Shown here piece after piece: positions 1 to 7,501 of a stretch of DNA of 34,598 nt. How positions within the stretch are numbered: the stretch's first letter is position 1; each line of letters begins with the position of its first letter. Source of the stretch: Nitriliruptoraceae bacterium (GTDB lineage: Bacteria; Actinomycetota; Nitriliruptoria; Nitriliruptorales; Nitriliruptoraceae); contig SLRZ01000034.1 of the NCBI GenBank assembly GCA_007130695.1, positions 1-34,598 of the forward strand. Direction: 5' to 3'. The translations under genes and the position numbers were made by a program. The notes under the pieces were generated by a model, which was not told the origin of the DNA, did not search any database, and was given only the letters and a program-made list of their open reading frames with translations.

Positions 1-1205
1 CCGCCGTGGCCCCGGCCGACCCGGCGGTGCCCACCGAGCCCCAGGTGCCGACCGCGCAGCCGTCCGCCTCTACCGACCGGGCCGACGGGTCGGAGGGGTC
101 GGCCGACGGCGAACAGAGCGCGAAACAGAGCGCGAAGGAGCAGGCACTGGCCAGGGCGCGGGCCACGGTCCCGCCGCCGGCGCCGCCGGACCCCTCGCCG
201 CCCCCCCAGCCGTCACCGGTCCCGGACCCGGCTCCGCAGCCGCCTGGCCCCCCGGAACCGTCGCCGGATCCGCAACCCGCCCCCGCGCCCGCCCGTGAAG
301 AGTCCGTTCGGGCCGTCGACGACCTGCCGCCTGCGTCGGCCCGTGAGGAGTCCGCCCCGGCTGTCGAGGACCTGCCGCCCGCGCCTGTCGGGGAAGAGGC
401 CCCGTCCGGATCGGCCGGTGACGACCGCCCCACCCCGTCCGCGCCGGCCGACGCGGGAAACATCCCGCCCGAGCCCGACACCCCGGAGGACGACACCGCC
501 GGCGATGGTGGAGCCCGGACCACGGCTCCGGCGTCGGAGGATCGCGGTGCCGAGCAGCCGTCCGAGAACGGCCGACCGGAGGGCGGCGACCCGGACGCGT
601 GGGGGCAGGCCCCGACGCCGGCGGCCGCGGGGCCCTCGGTGGGCTCCCTCTCCGCCGGAACGGTCGGGGAGGAGCCCGGCCCGTCGGACGCGGCGGACGA
701 CGCGGAGGAGCCGGGAGCGCCGGGCGACGAACTGGCCCTGGTGGAGCGCCACTGGGACGGAATCCTCGACCTGGTCAAGCGCCGCAGCCGACGCTGCCAC
801 GCGGTGTTCGAGCCCGCCACCCCCATGCGGGTCTCCCGCGGGATCCTGACCCTGCGCTACCCGCGCCGCTACGCCTCGTTCCACGCCCAGAACGCCCCGA
901 AGGGCGAGTACGCGGAGACCCTGACGGAAGCGGTCGAACGGGCCTGCGGACTCCGGGTCCGGGTCGAGGCGATCGTCGAGGGCGACGATCACCGTCGCCG
1001 CCCGCAACCGCCCTCGGTCACTCCCCACGACGCGCGCACGCCGGTCGTCGACGACGACGAGGGCCCGTCCCCCGAGGAGGAGGCCGAGGTCCGGGAGGCG
1101 GAGCAGGCCCCCCGGTCCGCCGACCCCGGGGACACCGACGCACTGCTGGTCCGAGAGCTCGACGCCCGCCTGGTCGACGAACGACCCCCGCCCGCCGCCG
1201 GCTGA
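1..1205 (+). CDS. dnaX: DNA polymerase III subunit gamma/tau, C-terminal part (5' end outside window)
   Basis: The frame is open from the first base, so this is the 3' part of a longer gene; the GTG at position 6 is not taken as the start. About 240 codons of Pro/Ala/Glu/Asp-rich low-complexity sequence form a flexible linker. A compact folded segment follows (about 728-990, beginning LALVERHWDGILDLVKRR), then an acidic tail. This layout fits the tau C-terminal region of actinobacterial DnaX, which links the clamp loader to the polymerase and helicase in the replisome. The ATPase domain that would prove the identity lies outside the window. Support comes from the fold-like C-terminal block and from recR 2 kb downstream on the same strand, since dnaX-(ybaB)-recR is a standard bacterial cluster. 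No ybaB is visible here; a minus-strand DUF222 gene occupies the gap. Confidence 0.82.
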   Translation, partial: AVAPADPAVPTEPQVPTAQPSASTDRADGSEGSADGEQSAKQSAKEQALARARATVPPPAPPDPSPPPQPSPVPDPAPQPPGPPEPSPDPQPAPAPAREESVRAVDDLPPASAREESAPAVEDLPPAPVGEEAPSGSAGDDRPTPSAPADAGNIPPEPDTPEDDTAGDGGARTTAPASEDRGAEQPSENGRPEGGDPDAWGQAPTPAAAGPSVGSLSAGTVGEEPGPSDAADDAEEPGAPGDELALVERHWDGILDLVKRRSRRCHAVFEPATPMRVSRGILTLRYPRRYASFHAQNAPKGEYAETLTEAVERACGLRVRVEAIVEGDDHRRRPQPPSVTPHDARTPVVDDDEGPSPEEEAEVREAEQAPRSADPGDTDALLVRELDARLVDERPPPAAG

Positions 1206-1239
1206 GCCCCACCGGGCACGGCCACGGGCTGTTCCGCCG

Positions 1240-2823
1240 TCACGGGCCGCGGGGGAGCAGTGCTCGGAGCAGGGGCGGGTCGGTGGTGTGGCGCTGTCGT
1301 CCACGTTTGCAGGTCACGGCGCCGTCGGGGGTCATCGACAGCTTCCAGCCGCCCTGGTGGACGGCGGTGTGGTGGCGGCGACAGAGGGCGACGAGGTTGT
1401 CGACGGTGGTCGGTCCCCCGTGCTCGCGGAAGATCACATGGTGCAGGTCGGCAAAGTGGATGGGGGCGGCGCATCCGGGGAAACGGCAGCCCTGATCCCG
1501 GGCTTCGACGGCGGCACGGACGCTGGCGGGGATGTCCTTGGTGGGGCTGGAGATGCCGAGGACTTCGCCCCGATCGGTGAGGAGGAACCGCAGGCGGGCG
1601 TTCTCTGCGAGGCGGCGGACGGCTTTCGGGGTCAGGCGCATCCGGCCGGCGTGGGTGGCCATCAGGGTTCGTGCGGCCTGGGCAGCGGCGTCGTTGCCGG
1701 TGAGTTGGTTGATGTCGGCCACGATGTGCATCGACGGTCGAGCACGACCTGCCGGGCGGTACCCCTGGATGGTGGAGACGCTCGCGTCCCCGTCGACGTC
1801 GTCTTCGGTGCGGGTCGCGGGGTGGCCGGCATGGTCGGCGTCGTGTGGGGCGCTCGAGGTGGCGTCGCCCGGGTGGCCGGCGAGGTAGTGCTGGGCGAGG
1901 GTGGTCAGCCCGTCGGCGCGTCGACGGGCGAGGCTGCGGTTGACCACGGGGTCGGTGAAGGCCGGCGACCCGTCGGGCGTCTCGGGGTCCTGCTCGTGGT
2001 CGGTGGCGGCGTGGCCGGGGGCGTGGCGGGTGTGGTCGTCGGGCCCGGCCGAGGGCGGGGGTGCGGCGGCGTGGAGGGCTTCGAGCAGCAGGGTGCCGTC
2101 TTCCCCGGGGAGTTCGAAGTGGCCGCGGATGCCGCCGTCGAGGTCAGGCTGGGCGTGCAGGTAGCGTCGTTCGACCTTCCTGACCTCACGGTTCTCGTGC
2201 AGGTCGGGGCGCAGTCGGTCGACGGCGGCGCGGACCTCGTCGACCAGCACGTCCGGGTCCAGACGTTGCAGGCGGGCCGCGTCATCGAAGCCGGCGTCGA
2301 GTCGCGCACGCTGTCGGAGGTCGAGGTGGCGCACCTCGGCCACGATCGCGCGGACCTGGGCCCACCCGAGTGCGCCGGTCTGGAACGCGGACCGGATGCG
2401 GGGCAGTGTCGGGAGGGTCTCGGCGATGTTGAGCAGGGTGCGCCGGTCCGGGTAGGTGGTCTTGGACCTGAACGCCAGCAGCTGTTCCAGTGGCAGGCCG
2501 GCGGCACGTTCCGACCGGCCATGGGCGCGGGCCCGGATGGTGAGGTCGACCGCGGCCGCGTTGGCCAGATCGACCACGGTGAGGATCTCGAGCAGCCCTG
2601 CGAGTTCACCCCCGCCGATCGCGGCCTGGTCGTCATCGGCCGCAAGGGCCGCGACCCTGCGGGCCTGACGAGCGAGTTCGGAGATCTGCTCCCGGAGCCC
2701 CGGTCCCACCGTGGCGTCGTCGTCACGGTCGGGATCGTGACCGGCCTCGTAGTCGCCGGGGCGTTCGCAGGCCAACGCGACCCGGGTGCCGGGCCGGCGA
2801 CGTGCCGTGTGGAGTGTGCTCAT
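1240..2823 (-). CDS. DUF222 (13E12 repeat family) HNH endonuclease
   Basis: A 527-residue protein with an N-terminal DUF222 helical region (about 40-260, including the LGWAQVRAIVAEVRHL stretch), a variable Asp/His/Pro-rich middle, and a C-terminal HNH nuclease. Visible HNH residues are Cys446 and Cys451 (CRFPGC), His461-His462 (LHHV), Asn476, Cys481 and His485 (CRRHH), as expected of a zinc-supported beta-beta-alpha-metal nuclease. I chose the ATG at 2823 because it opens the conserved-looking MSTLHTARRR segment. The same frame stays open for another 113 codons upstream, but that part is Arg/Pro/Gly-rich and looks like translated intergenic DNA. There is no Shine-Dalgarno. A TACATT hexamer ends 7 nt before the ATG, which suggests a leaderless transcript. 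These genes are multicopy and mobile-like in actinobacteria; their biochemical role is not settled. The gene opposes dnaX and diverges from recR. Confidence 0.9.
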   Translation of the reverse strand: MSTLHTARRRPGTRVALACERPGDYEAGHDPDRDDDATVGPGLREQISELARQARRVAALAADDDQAAIGGGELAGLLEILTVVDLANAAAVDLTIRARAHGRSERAAGLPLEQLLAFRSKTTYPDRRTLLNIAETLPTLPRIRSAFQTGALGWAQVRAIVAEVRHLDLRQRARLDAGFDDAARLQRLDPDVLVDEVRAAVDRLRPDLHENREVRKVERRYLHAQPDLDGGIRGHFELPGEDGTLLLEALHAAAPPPSAGPDDHTRHAPGHAATDHEQDPETPDGSPAFTDPVVNRSLARRRADGLTTLAQHYLAGHPGDATSSAPHDADHAGHPATRTEDDVDGDASVSTIQGYRPAGRARPSMHIVADINQLTGNDAAAQAARTLMATHAGRMRLTPKAVRRLAENARLRFLLTDRGEVLGISSPTKDIPASVRAAVEARDQGCRFPGCAAPIHFADLHHVIFREHGGPTTVDNLVALCRRHHTAVHQGGWKLSMTPDGAVTCKRGRQRHTTDPPLLRALLPRGP

Positions 2824-2827
2824 AGTC

Positions 2828-2843
2828 TCGAATGTACATCCGA
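2828..2843. promoter_or_regulatory. SOS-box-like palindrome over the putative -10 of the DUF222-HNH gene
   Basis: The 16-bp sequence TCGAATGTACATCCGA is palindromic at 7 of 8 pairs. It matches 9 of 12 defined positions of the actinobacterial LexA box TCGAAC-N4-GTTCGA. On the minus strand it contains TACATT (2831-2836), 7 nt before the ATG of the DUF222 gene, so a bound repressor would cover the -10 region and the start of transcription. Mycobacterial 13E12 genes have been reported as LexA-controlled, which makes the match more meaningful. Other repressors with similar sites remain possible. Confidence 0.5.
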
Positions 2844-2930
2844 CCTGTGACAGCAACGAGGATCGTGCCGGAGGGGCTGTGGACGACGTCCGCCAGCGCC
2901 CCCGCGGCGCGGGTCGAGCGAGGCCGGACT

Positions 2931-3078
2931 GGTGCCCTGGGTCCCTTCCCGACCAGCGAGGCCGGAGTTGGGGCGCTGGCCCGGCCCACCGGGGGCTCGA
3001 GGCGAGGGCGAAGCCCGACGCCGAGGAGCGAAGCGAATCCCAGCGCGGAGCGCCCCCGGTGGACCGGGCCAGGGCACC
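2931..3078. repeat. Imperfect inverted-repeat element in the 371-bp gap between DUF222-HNH and recR
   Basis: The gap 2824-3194 has no convincing gene. Inside it, 2973-2996 and 3052-3075 are 24-nt inverted repeats matching at 22 positions and separated by 55 nt. The right-hand segment 3069-3078 (CCAGGGCACC) is also perfectly complementary to 2931-2940 (GGTGCCCTGG), so two alternative pairings compete for it. A 12-nt direct repeat, AGCGAGGCCGGA, occurs at 2917-2928 and 2955-2966. The flanking genes diverge, so a terminator is not expected here. It could be a REP-like repeat, a mobile-element relic or a structured RNA. The conserved SRP RNA tetraloop region is not seen. Confidence 0.5.
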
Positions 3079-3136
3079 ACCGCAGGCCGGGCGCACCCAC
3101 CGGGCCGGGGCTCCACGGCTCCGACCCACCCGCCGG

Positions 3137-3142
3137 TACGAT
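3137..3142 (+). promoter_or_regulatory. Candidate -10 for recR
   Basis: TACGAT fits the TAnnnT form of actinobacterial -10 hexamers and would give a leader of about 45 nt before recR. No good -35 is visible 17 nt upstream. With the DUF222 gene separating recR from dnaX, recR needs its own promoter in this region. Confidence 0.35.
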
Positions 3143-3194
3143 CGTGGGAGCCGCGTGACCACGCGGGACGTCGTCGGCGGTAAAGGACGAGCGG

Positions 3195-3794
3195 GTGTAC
3201 GAGGGTGCCGTCCAGGACCTCATCGACGAGCTCGGCCGCCTGCCCGGCATCGGTCCGAAGGGCGCGCAGCGGATGGCCTTCCACCTGCTGCAGGCGGACC
3301 CCGCCGACGCCACACGGCTGGCGGAGGCGATCACGCGGATGAAGGCCACGGTGCGCTTCTGCGCCCGCTGCTGGAACATCAGCGAGCAGGAGGAGTGCCG
3401 GGTCTGCCGGGACCCGCGTCGCGACCCGGCCGTGGTCTGCGTCGTGGAGGAGGCCCGCGACGTCGTCGCGATCGAGCGGACCCGCGAGTACCGCGGGCGT
3501 TATCACGTGCTCGGCGGGGCGATCTCGCCGATCGAGGGTGTGGGTCCGGACGAGCTGCGCATCGCGGAGCTGTTGCGTCGACTCGAGGGCGAGGGGGTCG
3601 AGGAGATCATCCTGGCCACCAACCCAAACGTGGAGGGGGAGGCCACGGCCTCCTATCTCTCGCGGCTGCTGACCCCCCTGGGCCTCAAGGTCACCCGGCT
3701 CGCCAGCGGGCTCCCGGTCGGGGGCGATCTCGACTACGCCGACGAGGTGACCCTCGGACGCGCGTTCTCCGGCCGTCGGGACATCAGCGCCTAG
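3195..3794 (+). CDS. recR: Recombination mediator protein RecR
   Basis: A 199-residue protein of normal RecR length. With RecO it loads RecA onto SSB-coated gapped DNA in the RecFOR pathway. In order it shows a helix-hairpin-helix (about 13-32, [20 protein letters not shown]), a four-cysteine zinc finger (Cys56, Cys59, Cys68, Cys71), a Toprim domain starting at [10 protein letters not shown] (about 81), and the C-terminal [20 protein letters not shown] segment typical of RecR. The GTG start is preceded by AAAGGACGAG at suitable spacing and gives the usual [19 protein letters not shown]-terminus. Normally recR follows dnaX and ybaB in one operon. Here ybaB is absent and a divergent DUF222 gene lies directly upstream. 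A phosphoribosyltransferase gene follows 52 bp downstream. Confidence 0.97.
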   Translation: MYEGAVQDLIDELGRLPGIGPKGAQRMAFHLLQADPADATRLAEAITRMKATVRFCARCWNISEQEECRVCRDPRRDPAVVCVVEEARDVVAIERTREYRGRYHVLGGAISPIEGVGPDELRIAELLRRLEGEGVEEIILATNPNVEGEATASYLSRLLTPLGLKVTRLASGLPVGGDLDYADEVTLGRAFSGRRDISA

Positions 3795-3805
3795 ACCGGC
3801 ACACG

Positions 3806-3811
3806 TACGCT
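3806..3811 (+). promoter_or_regulatory. Candidate -10 upstream of the phosphoribosyltransferase gene
   Basis: TACGCT lies in the 52-bp gap after recR and would give a leader of about 28 nt. It matches the recurrent TAnnnT form seen at several starts in this window. No clear -35 is visible. Confidence 0.3.
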
Positions 3812-3846
3812 GACCCGACGGGGCAGGACCCGACCGGGGACGCGGC

Positions 3847-4509
3847 ATGGGCAGCAAAGACGAGGTCTTCGACGACCGGTACGAGGCGGGACGGCGTCTC
3901 GCCGAGGTCCTGCTCGGCCGGGACCTCGTGGATCCGTTGGTGCTGGCCCTGCCGCGCGGCGGGGTGCCCGTGGCCTACGAGGTGGCGCTGGCCCTGGGGG
4001 CGGAGCTCGACGTCCTCGTCGCCCGCAAGATCGGTGCCCCGCGGCAGCCGGAGCTGGCCGTGGGTGCGGTGGCCGAGGGCGGCGAGCCGATGGTCGACCG
4101 CGCGTTCATGGAGCGGATCGGGGTGAGCGAGGACGACCTTGCCGACACGATCCGCGACGAGCGTGAGGAGCTCCAGCGCCGCGTCGAGCGCTACCGCGGT
4201 TCCCGTGCCCTGCCCTCGCTGACCGACCGGGACGTGGTGCTGGTCGACGACGGACTGGCGACCGGTGCGACGGCCCGGGCGGGGCTGGCGGCGCTGCGGC
4301 CCCACCGGCCCCGGCGTCTGCTGCTGGCCGTGCCGGTGGCCTCGCCCCGCACCGTGGAGGCCCTGTCCGGCGAGGCGGACGAGGTGGTGTGTCTTCGACA
4401 GCCCGCCGGTTTCCAGGCGGTCGGACAGTGGTACCGGGATTTCACCCAGACCGACGACGCCACGGTGCTGCGCCTGTTGGCGGAGGCACGCGGGCGTCAC
4501 CCACGGTGA
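3847..4509 (+). CDS. Phosphoribosyltransferase-family protein
   Basis: A 220-residue protein with the type I phosphoribosyltransferase fold signature. The PRPP-binding loop is at about 130-143 (VVLVDDGLATGATA), with the two acidic residues followed by the TGAT loop. Upstream is the LPRGGVPVAYEVALAL segment (about 35-50) and ARKIGAP (about 59-65), as in the stand-alone 'predicted phosphoribosyltransferase' group (COG1926-like) that is common in actinobacteria and often lacks an assigned base substrate. It may act in purine or pyrimidine salvage or in a modification reaction; the sequence does not tell which. The ATG at 3847 follows GGGGACGCGGC, a moderate ribosome site. It is probably not essential to the recR function next to it. 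It converges on the secreted esterase gene, 25 bp away. Confidence 0.88.
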   Translation: MGSKDEVFDDRYEAGRRLAEVLLGRDLVDPLVLALPRGGVPVAYEVALALGAELDVLVARKIGAPRQPELAVGAVAEGGEPMVDRAFMERIGVSEDDLADTIRDEREELQRRVERYRGSRALPSLTDRDVVLVDDGLATGATARAGLAALRPHRPRRLLLAVPVASPRTVEALSGEADEVVCLRQPAGFQAVGQWYRDFTQTDDATVLRLLAEARGRHPR

Positions 4510-4512
4510 CGC

Positions 4513-4531
4513 GACCGCTCTGCGATCGGTC
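4513..4531. terminator. Weak hairpin between convergent genes
   Basis: GACCG (4513-4517) and CGGTC (4527-4531) form a 5-bp stem with a 9-nt loop in the 25-bp gap between two convergent genes. There is no T-tract, so it is only a plausible bidirectional stop signal. Confidence 0.3.
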
Positions 4532-4534
4532 CGG

Positions 4535-7105
4535 TCAGGCCCGTCGCCGGAACAGCACGGCCGCGCCGAGCAGGGCCACGCCGAGCAGCCCGGCCCCGCC
4601 GCCGGTCGCCGGCGTGGCGGCCGTCCGCGTGTCCGCCGGCGGCTGATCCGGGCGGTGCCCGGGACCGTCGTCGGGTCGGCCGGGTGCGGCGGTCTGCTCG
4701 ACGGGACCGAGCACGAAGACGGATTCGCCGGCCGTGACCGGCAGTCGCACCCCGTCGGCGTCGGCGGTCACGTCGGACAGTTGCTCGCCGTCGCGGGTGA
4801 CCTGCGTGCCGGCCGGGAAGGCCCCGTCGAGGGTCAGCTCGCCGTCGTCGCCGGCGACGACCTCGATGGTCAACTCCCGTTCCGGGTCGAGGGCGGCGCG
4901 GGCGAGGTCGATGGTCGCCGCCGCGGTGTTGGTGAGTTCCACCTCGAGGAGGTTGGCGGGTTCGGTCTCGACCGGCTCGGCCCAGTCGAGGCCGACCTCG
5001 GTCCAGGCGAGCGCCGCCGGGCCCACGCCGGCGTCGGTGTGGCGGAAGGTCTCCGGTCGCTGTTGGCCGTGTCCGTGGCTGAAGGCGTCGACCACGCCCT
5101 TGGGGACGTCACCGGCGTCGCGGTCGGCCAGCGTGATGTCCGACACCCAGTACGCGCCGTCGGCGACCAGGCCGAGGTCGGCATCGTCGGCCGCGGGCAC
5201 CGACGCGAACGTCACGTGCGGCGGGTCGCGGTCCACCGCGCCGTCGCCGAGGAACGCCGCCGACCCGGGCAGGTCGTAGTCGAGCAGGGCGATCGTGAAG
5301 TGCTCACCCAGCGGGTAGACGCGGTAGCGGTAGCGGTGGCCGAGTTCCTCGAAGCTCGTGAAACCGACGGCCTCGTCGGGCTGGCCCACGCCGATCCCCT
5401 CACCCAGCACGTCGGTCAGCAGCCCGTCGGCGAGCGCGCCGGTGCCGACGTTGTGGACGGTCGGGCCGATGATCGGCACCAGTTCGTCCTCGGCGGTGGC
5501 GATGTTGAGGTAGGGCACGTTGCGGGTGTTCTCGAGCCAGTGGTTGCTCAGGGTCTCCGCGCCGCCGGTCGGCGGGGCCGGGGGCAGCCAGATCCCGTCC
5601 CCGGGCGGCCCGACGACCGTCATCGCGGTGCCGACGAGGTCCGGGTAGCGGCCGCCGAGGCGGTAGGTCGCGTAGCCGCCCATGGAGTAGCCGGTCATGG
5701 TGACCCGGTCGGGGTCGAGGCGCAGCTGGCGGGCGAGGTCGTTCCACATCTCGAACACGTCGTACTCGGCTTCGTGCTGGTACCAGCCGTCGGTGCCCCG
5801 GGCCAGCGGGGTGGCCACCACGTGGTAGCGCTCCTCGCCGAGCTGGCGGACCCCTTCGGAGCCGTTGTACTGGAAGTGGTGCTGTCCGAGAGAGTGCATG
5901 TTGAGGGTCAGGCCGGGCGGGTCGGCGGGGTCGTAGTCCTCGGGGACGTACACGGAGTAGGGCTGGAGCTGGCCGAGGAAGGCCGGGAAGGAGTCGCGGT
6001 CCTGGCCGGGCCCGAGGTCGAGGCGGCTCGGGAACAGGCGCACCATCGTGCCGGTCGTGGGCACGCCCGAGCGGTCGGTGTCGCCGGCGTCGAGCTTCGC
6101 GAAATCGATGTCGTGGGCGAAGCGGGTGGGTTCGCCGTCGGCGAGCGCCCGGGCCTGCTCGACGTCGGGCGGGACCCCGTCGGTGAGGATCTCCTCGTCG
6201 AAGCGGAAGGCGAGGTTGAAGATGCCCGGCGGGTCGGGCAACAGGGGGCTCGCCCCGCCCGGGGTCTCGCTGTCGGGCGCGTCGCCGGGAAGCAGCCAGC
6301 CGCCGCCGTCCCGGTCGTAGAGGCCGGTGGCCACGGTGGTCCGGACCGTGCCGCGCGGGTCGGAGACGTCGCGGGGCACGGTGACGGTGAGCTGGCCGGC
6401 CGCGAGGTCGGCCTCGACGTCGACGCTGTTGCTGGCGATCTCGTCACCGTCGGCGTCGAAGGCGACGTGCTCGGCGCCCGTGCCCCAGACGGTGATGACC
6501 TCGTCGGTGCCCGGGAACGGTGCGCCCGGGTCGCCGGGTAGCTGTGACGTGCCGGTGTCCTCGTCACGGTCGGTGTCGAGGGCGACCGCGACGATGGTGG
6601 CGTCGGGCTCGGGTAGGGCGCCCAGGGTGATGCGGTAGGTGACCGCGTCCTGCCCGGGAACGATCCGGAACTCGACCAGGTCGGCGGCGTTGTCGGCGTA
6701 GCGGTCCCGGTCGGTGGGATAGGACAGGTTGCCCTCGTGGCCGTCGCCGACCACCGGCGCGCTGCTCGCACCCCCGTCGGTGTCGGCGCCGAAGTCGTCG
6801 TAGAGGTGGTCGGTGTAGAGGTACTCGCCGGCGACGTAGGCCTCGGCGCCCGAGACCCGCAGCGTCGGTGCGGAAAAGCGCGGGTCGTGGTTCGCCAGTT
6901 GCGGCGCCGCGGGCTCGTCGGCGTAGAGCACGTCGGGTCCCGGTCGTTGCCCACTGGTCACGCCGGGAAGCGAGTCGGCAGCGTCCTGGGCCTCGGCCTG
7001 CGGCGCCGCGAACCCGAGGGCCAACGCGAGCAGGGCGGTGAGGCCGACCGCGCGAGTGGTCCGGGCGGGGAGAACCGGACGGTGTCGTGCCGGGGAGGGG
7101 ATCAC
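4535..7105 (-). CDS. Secreted or surface-anchored alpha/beta-hydrolase (S9/PHB-depolymerase-like esterase)
   Basis: An 856-residue protein. The GTG at 7105 has AAGGAG 5 nt upstream and opens a signal peptide (about 1-39, hydrophobic core LTALLALALGFAA, likely cut after AEA). Residues 70-300 form a beta-rich region with Asp-rich loops (DTDRDEDTG), resembling DOMON/glucodextranase-like carbohydrate-binding modules. Residues 380-610 form the hydrolase: nucleophile Ser474 in GYSMGGYAT, acid near Asp540 (ATAEDELVPI) and His602 (GEHFTIAL). A Pro-rich spacer leads to a C-terminal TPATGG motif, a hydrophobic stretch and FRRRA, as in LPXTG-like sorting signals. The substrate is unknown; an extracellular ester or peptide is likely. 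The frame remains open far upstream across lysC, but that is an antisense artefact. It converges with the phosphoribosyltransferase gene and diverges from lysC. Confidence 0.88.
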   Translation of the reverse strand: MIPSPARHRPVLPARTTRAVGLTALLALALGFAAPQAEAQDAADSLPGVTSGQRPGPDVLYADEPAAPQLANHDPRFSAPTLRVSGAEAYVAGEYLYTDHLYDDFGADTDGGASSAPVVGDGHEGNLSYPTDRDRYADNAADLVEFRIVPGQDAVTYRITLGALPEPDATIVAVALDTDRDEDTGTSQLPGDPGAPFPGTDEVITVWGTGAEHVAFDADGDEIASNSVDVEADLAAGQLTVTVPRDVSDPRGTVRTTVATGLYDRDGGGWLLPGDAPDSETPGGASPLLPDPPGIFNLAFRFDEEILTDGVPPDVEQARALADGEPTRFAHDIDFAKLDAGDTDRSGVPTTGTMVRLFPSRLDLGPGQDRDSFPAFLGQLQPYSVYVPEDYDPADPPGLTLNMHSLGQHHFQYNGSEGVRQLGEERYHVVATPLARGTDGWYQHEAEYDVFEMWNDLARQLRLDPDRVTMTGYSMGGYATYRLGGRYPDLVGTAMTVVGPPGDGIWLPPAPPTGGAETLSNHWLENTRNVPYLNIATAEDELVPIIGPTVHNVGTGALADGLLTDVLGEGIGVGQPDEAVGFTSFEELGHRYRYRVYPLGEHFTIALLDYDLPGSAAFLGDGAVDRDPPHVTFASVPAADDADLGLVADGAYWVSDITLADRDAGDVPKGVVDAFSHGHGQQRPETFRHTDAGVGPAALAWTEVGLDWAEPVETEPANLLEVELTNTAAATIDLARAALDPERELTIEVVAGDDGELTLDGAFPAGTQVTRDGEQLSDVTADADGVRLPVTAGESVFVLGPVEQTAAPGRPDDGPGHRPDQPPADTRTAATPATGGGAGLLGVALLGAAVLFRRRA

Positions 7106-7501
7106 GGGCGCTCCTTGCGGGGCGAAGAATCGTGGCGCGTCGCGCCGTGGCGGGGGCAGCACCGTGACCGTGACGGCGGCGTCGCAGGGCACCGCCGGGA
7201 GCCGGACGGCGTCGGACCCTAGCTCTTCGACCCCCGAAGCGATTTCTCCTCCCCGACCCGGAGACGGACCGCGCCGGGGCGCAAGTCGCGTGACGGCCCG
7301 AAAGTACGACGTGCCGACTCGCGATCCGGGGACCGACGTCCGTACCATGGCCGCGCCACCCACCCGGGTGGCTCGAAGGCTCTCGAGCGGCACCGGACGT
7401 CCCGCCGCGAGCCGGCGCCCGCACCCGTGGCCGAGGCCGGCACTCCTCGCCCCCGCCACGCGAGGCGAGCACGTCCACCCCCGGCAGGAGGCGACGACCC
7501 C
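7106..7501. promoter_or_regulatory. 396-bp divergent intergenic region between esterase and lysC, with leader hairpins
   Basis: No gene is supported here. On the minus strand TAGGGT (7216-7221) is a possible -10 for the esterase. On the plus strand TACCAT (7343-7348) is a possible -10 for lysC, giving a leader near 150 nt. Within that leader GCCACCC/GGGTGGC (7355-7372) makes a perfect 7-bp stem with a 4-nt loop, followed by a 5-bp stem CTCGA/TCGAG (7372-7387, sharing one base). A further small stem, CTTCG/CGAAG, sits at 7225-7239. No lysine riboswitch or leader peptide is recognisable. Confidence 0.4.

Noticed and set aside
2973-3075. SRP RNA (ffs) near dnaX
   Set aside because: The position is tempting, since ffs often lies near dnaX, but the conserved GGAAGGAAGCAGCC region is absent.
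2824-3162. N-terminal extension of the DUF222 protein by 113 codons
   Set aside because: The extension is Arg/Pro/Gly-rich with no family resemblance and spans the inverted repeats and the SOS-like site. The ATG at 2823 fits the family start.
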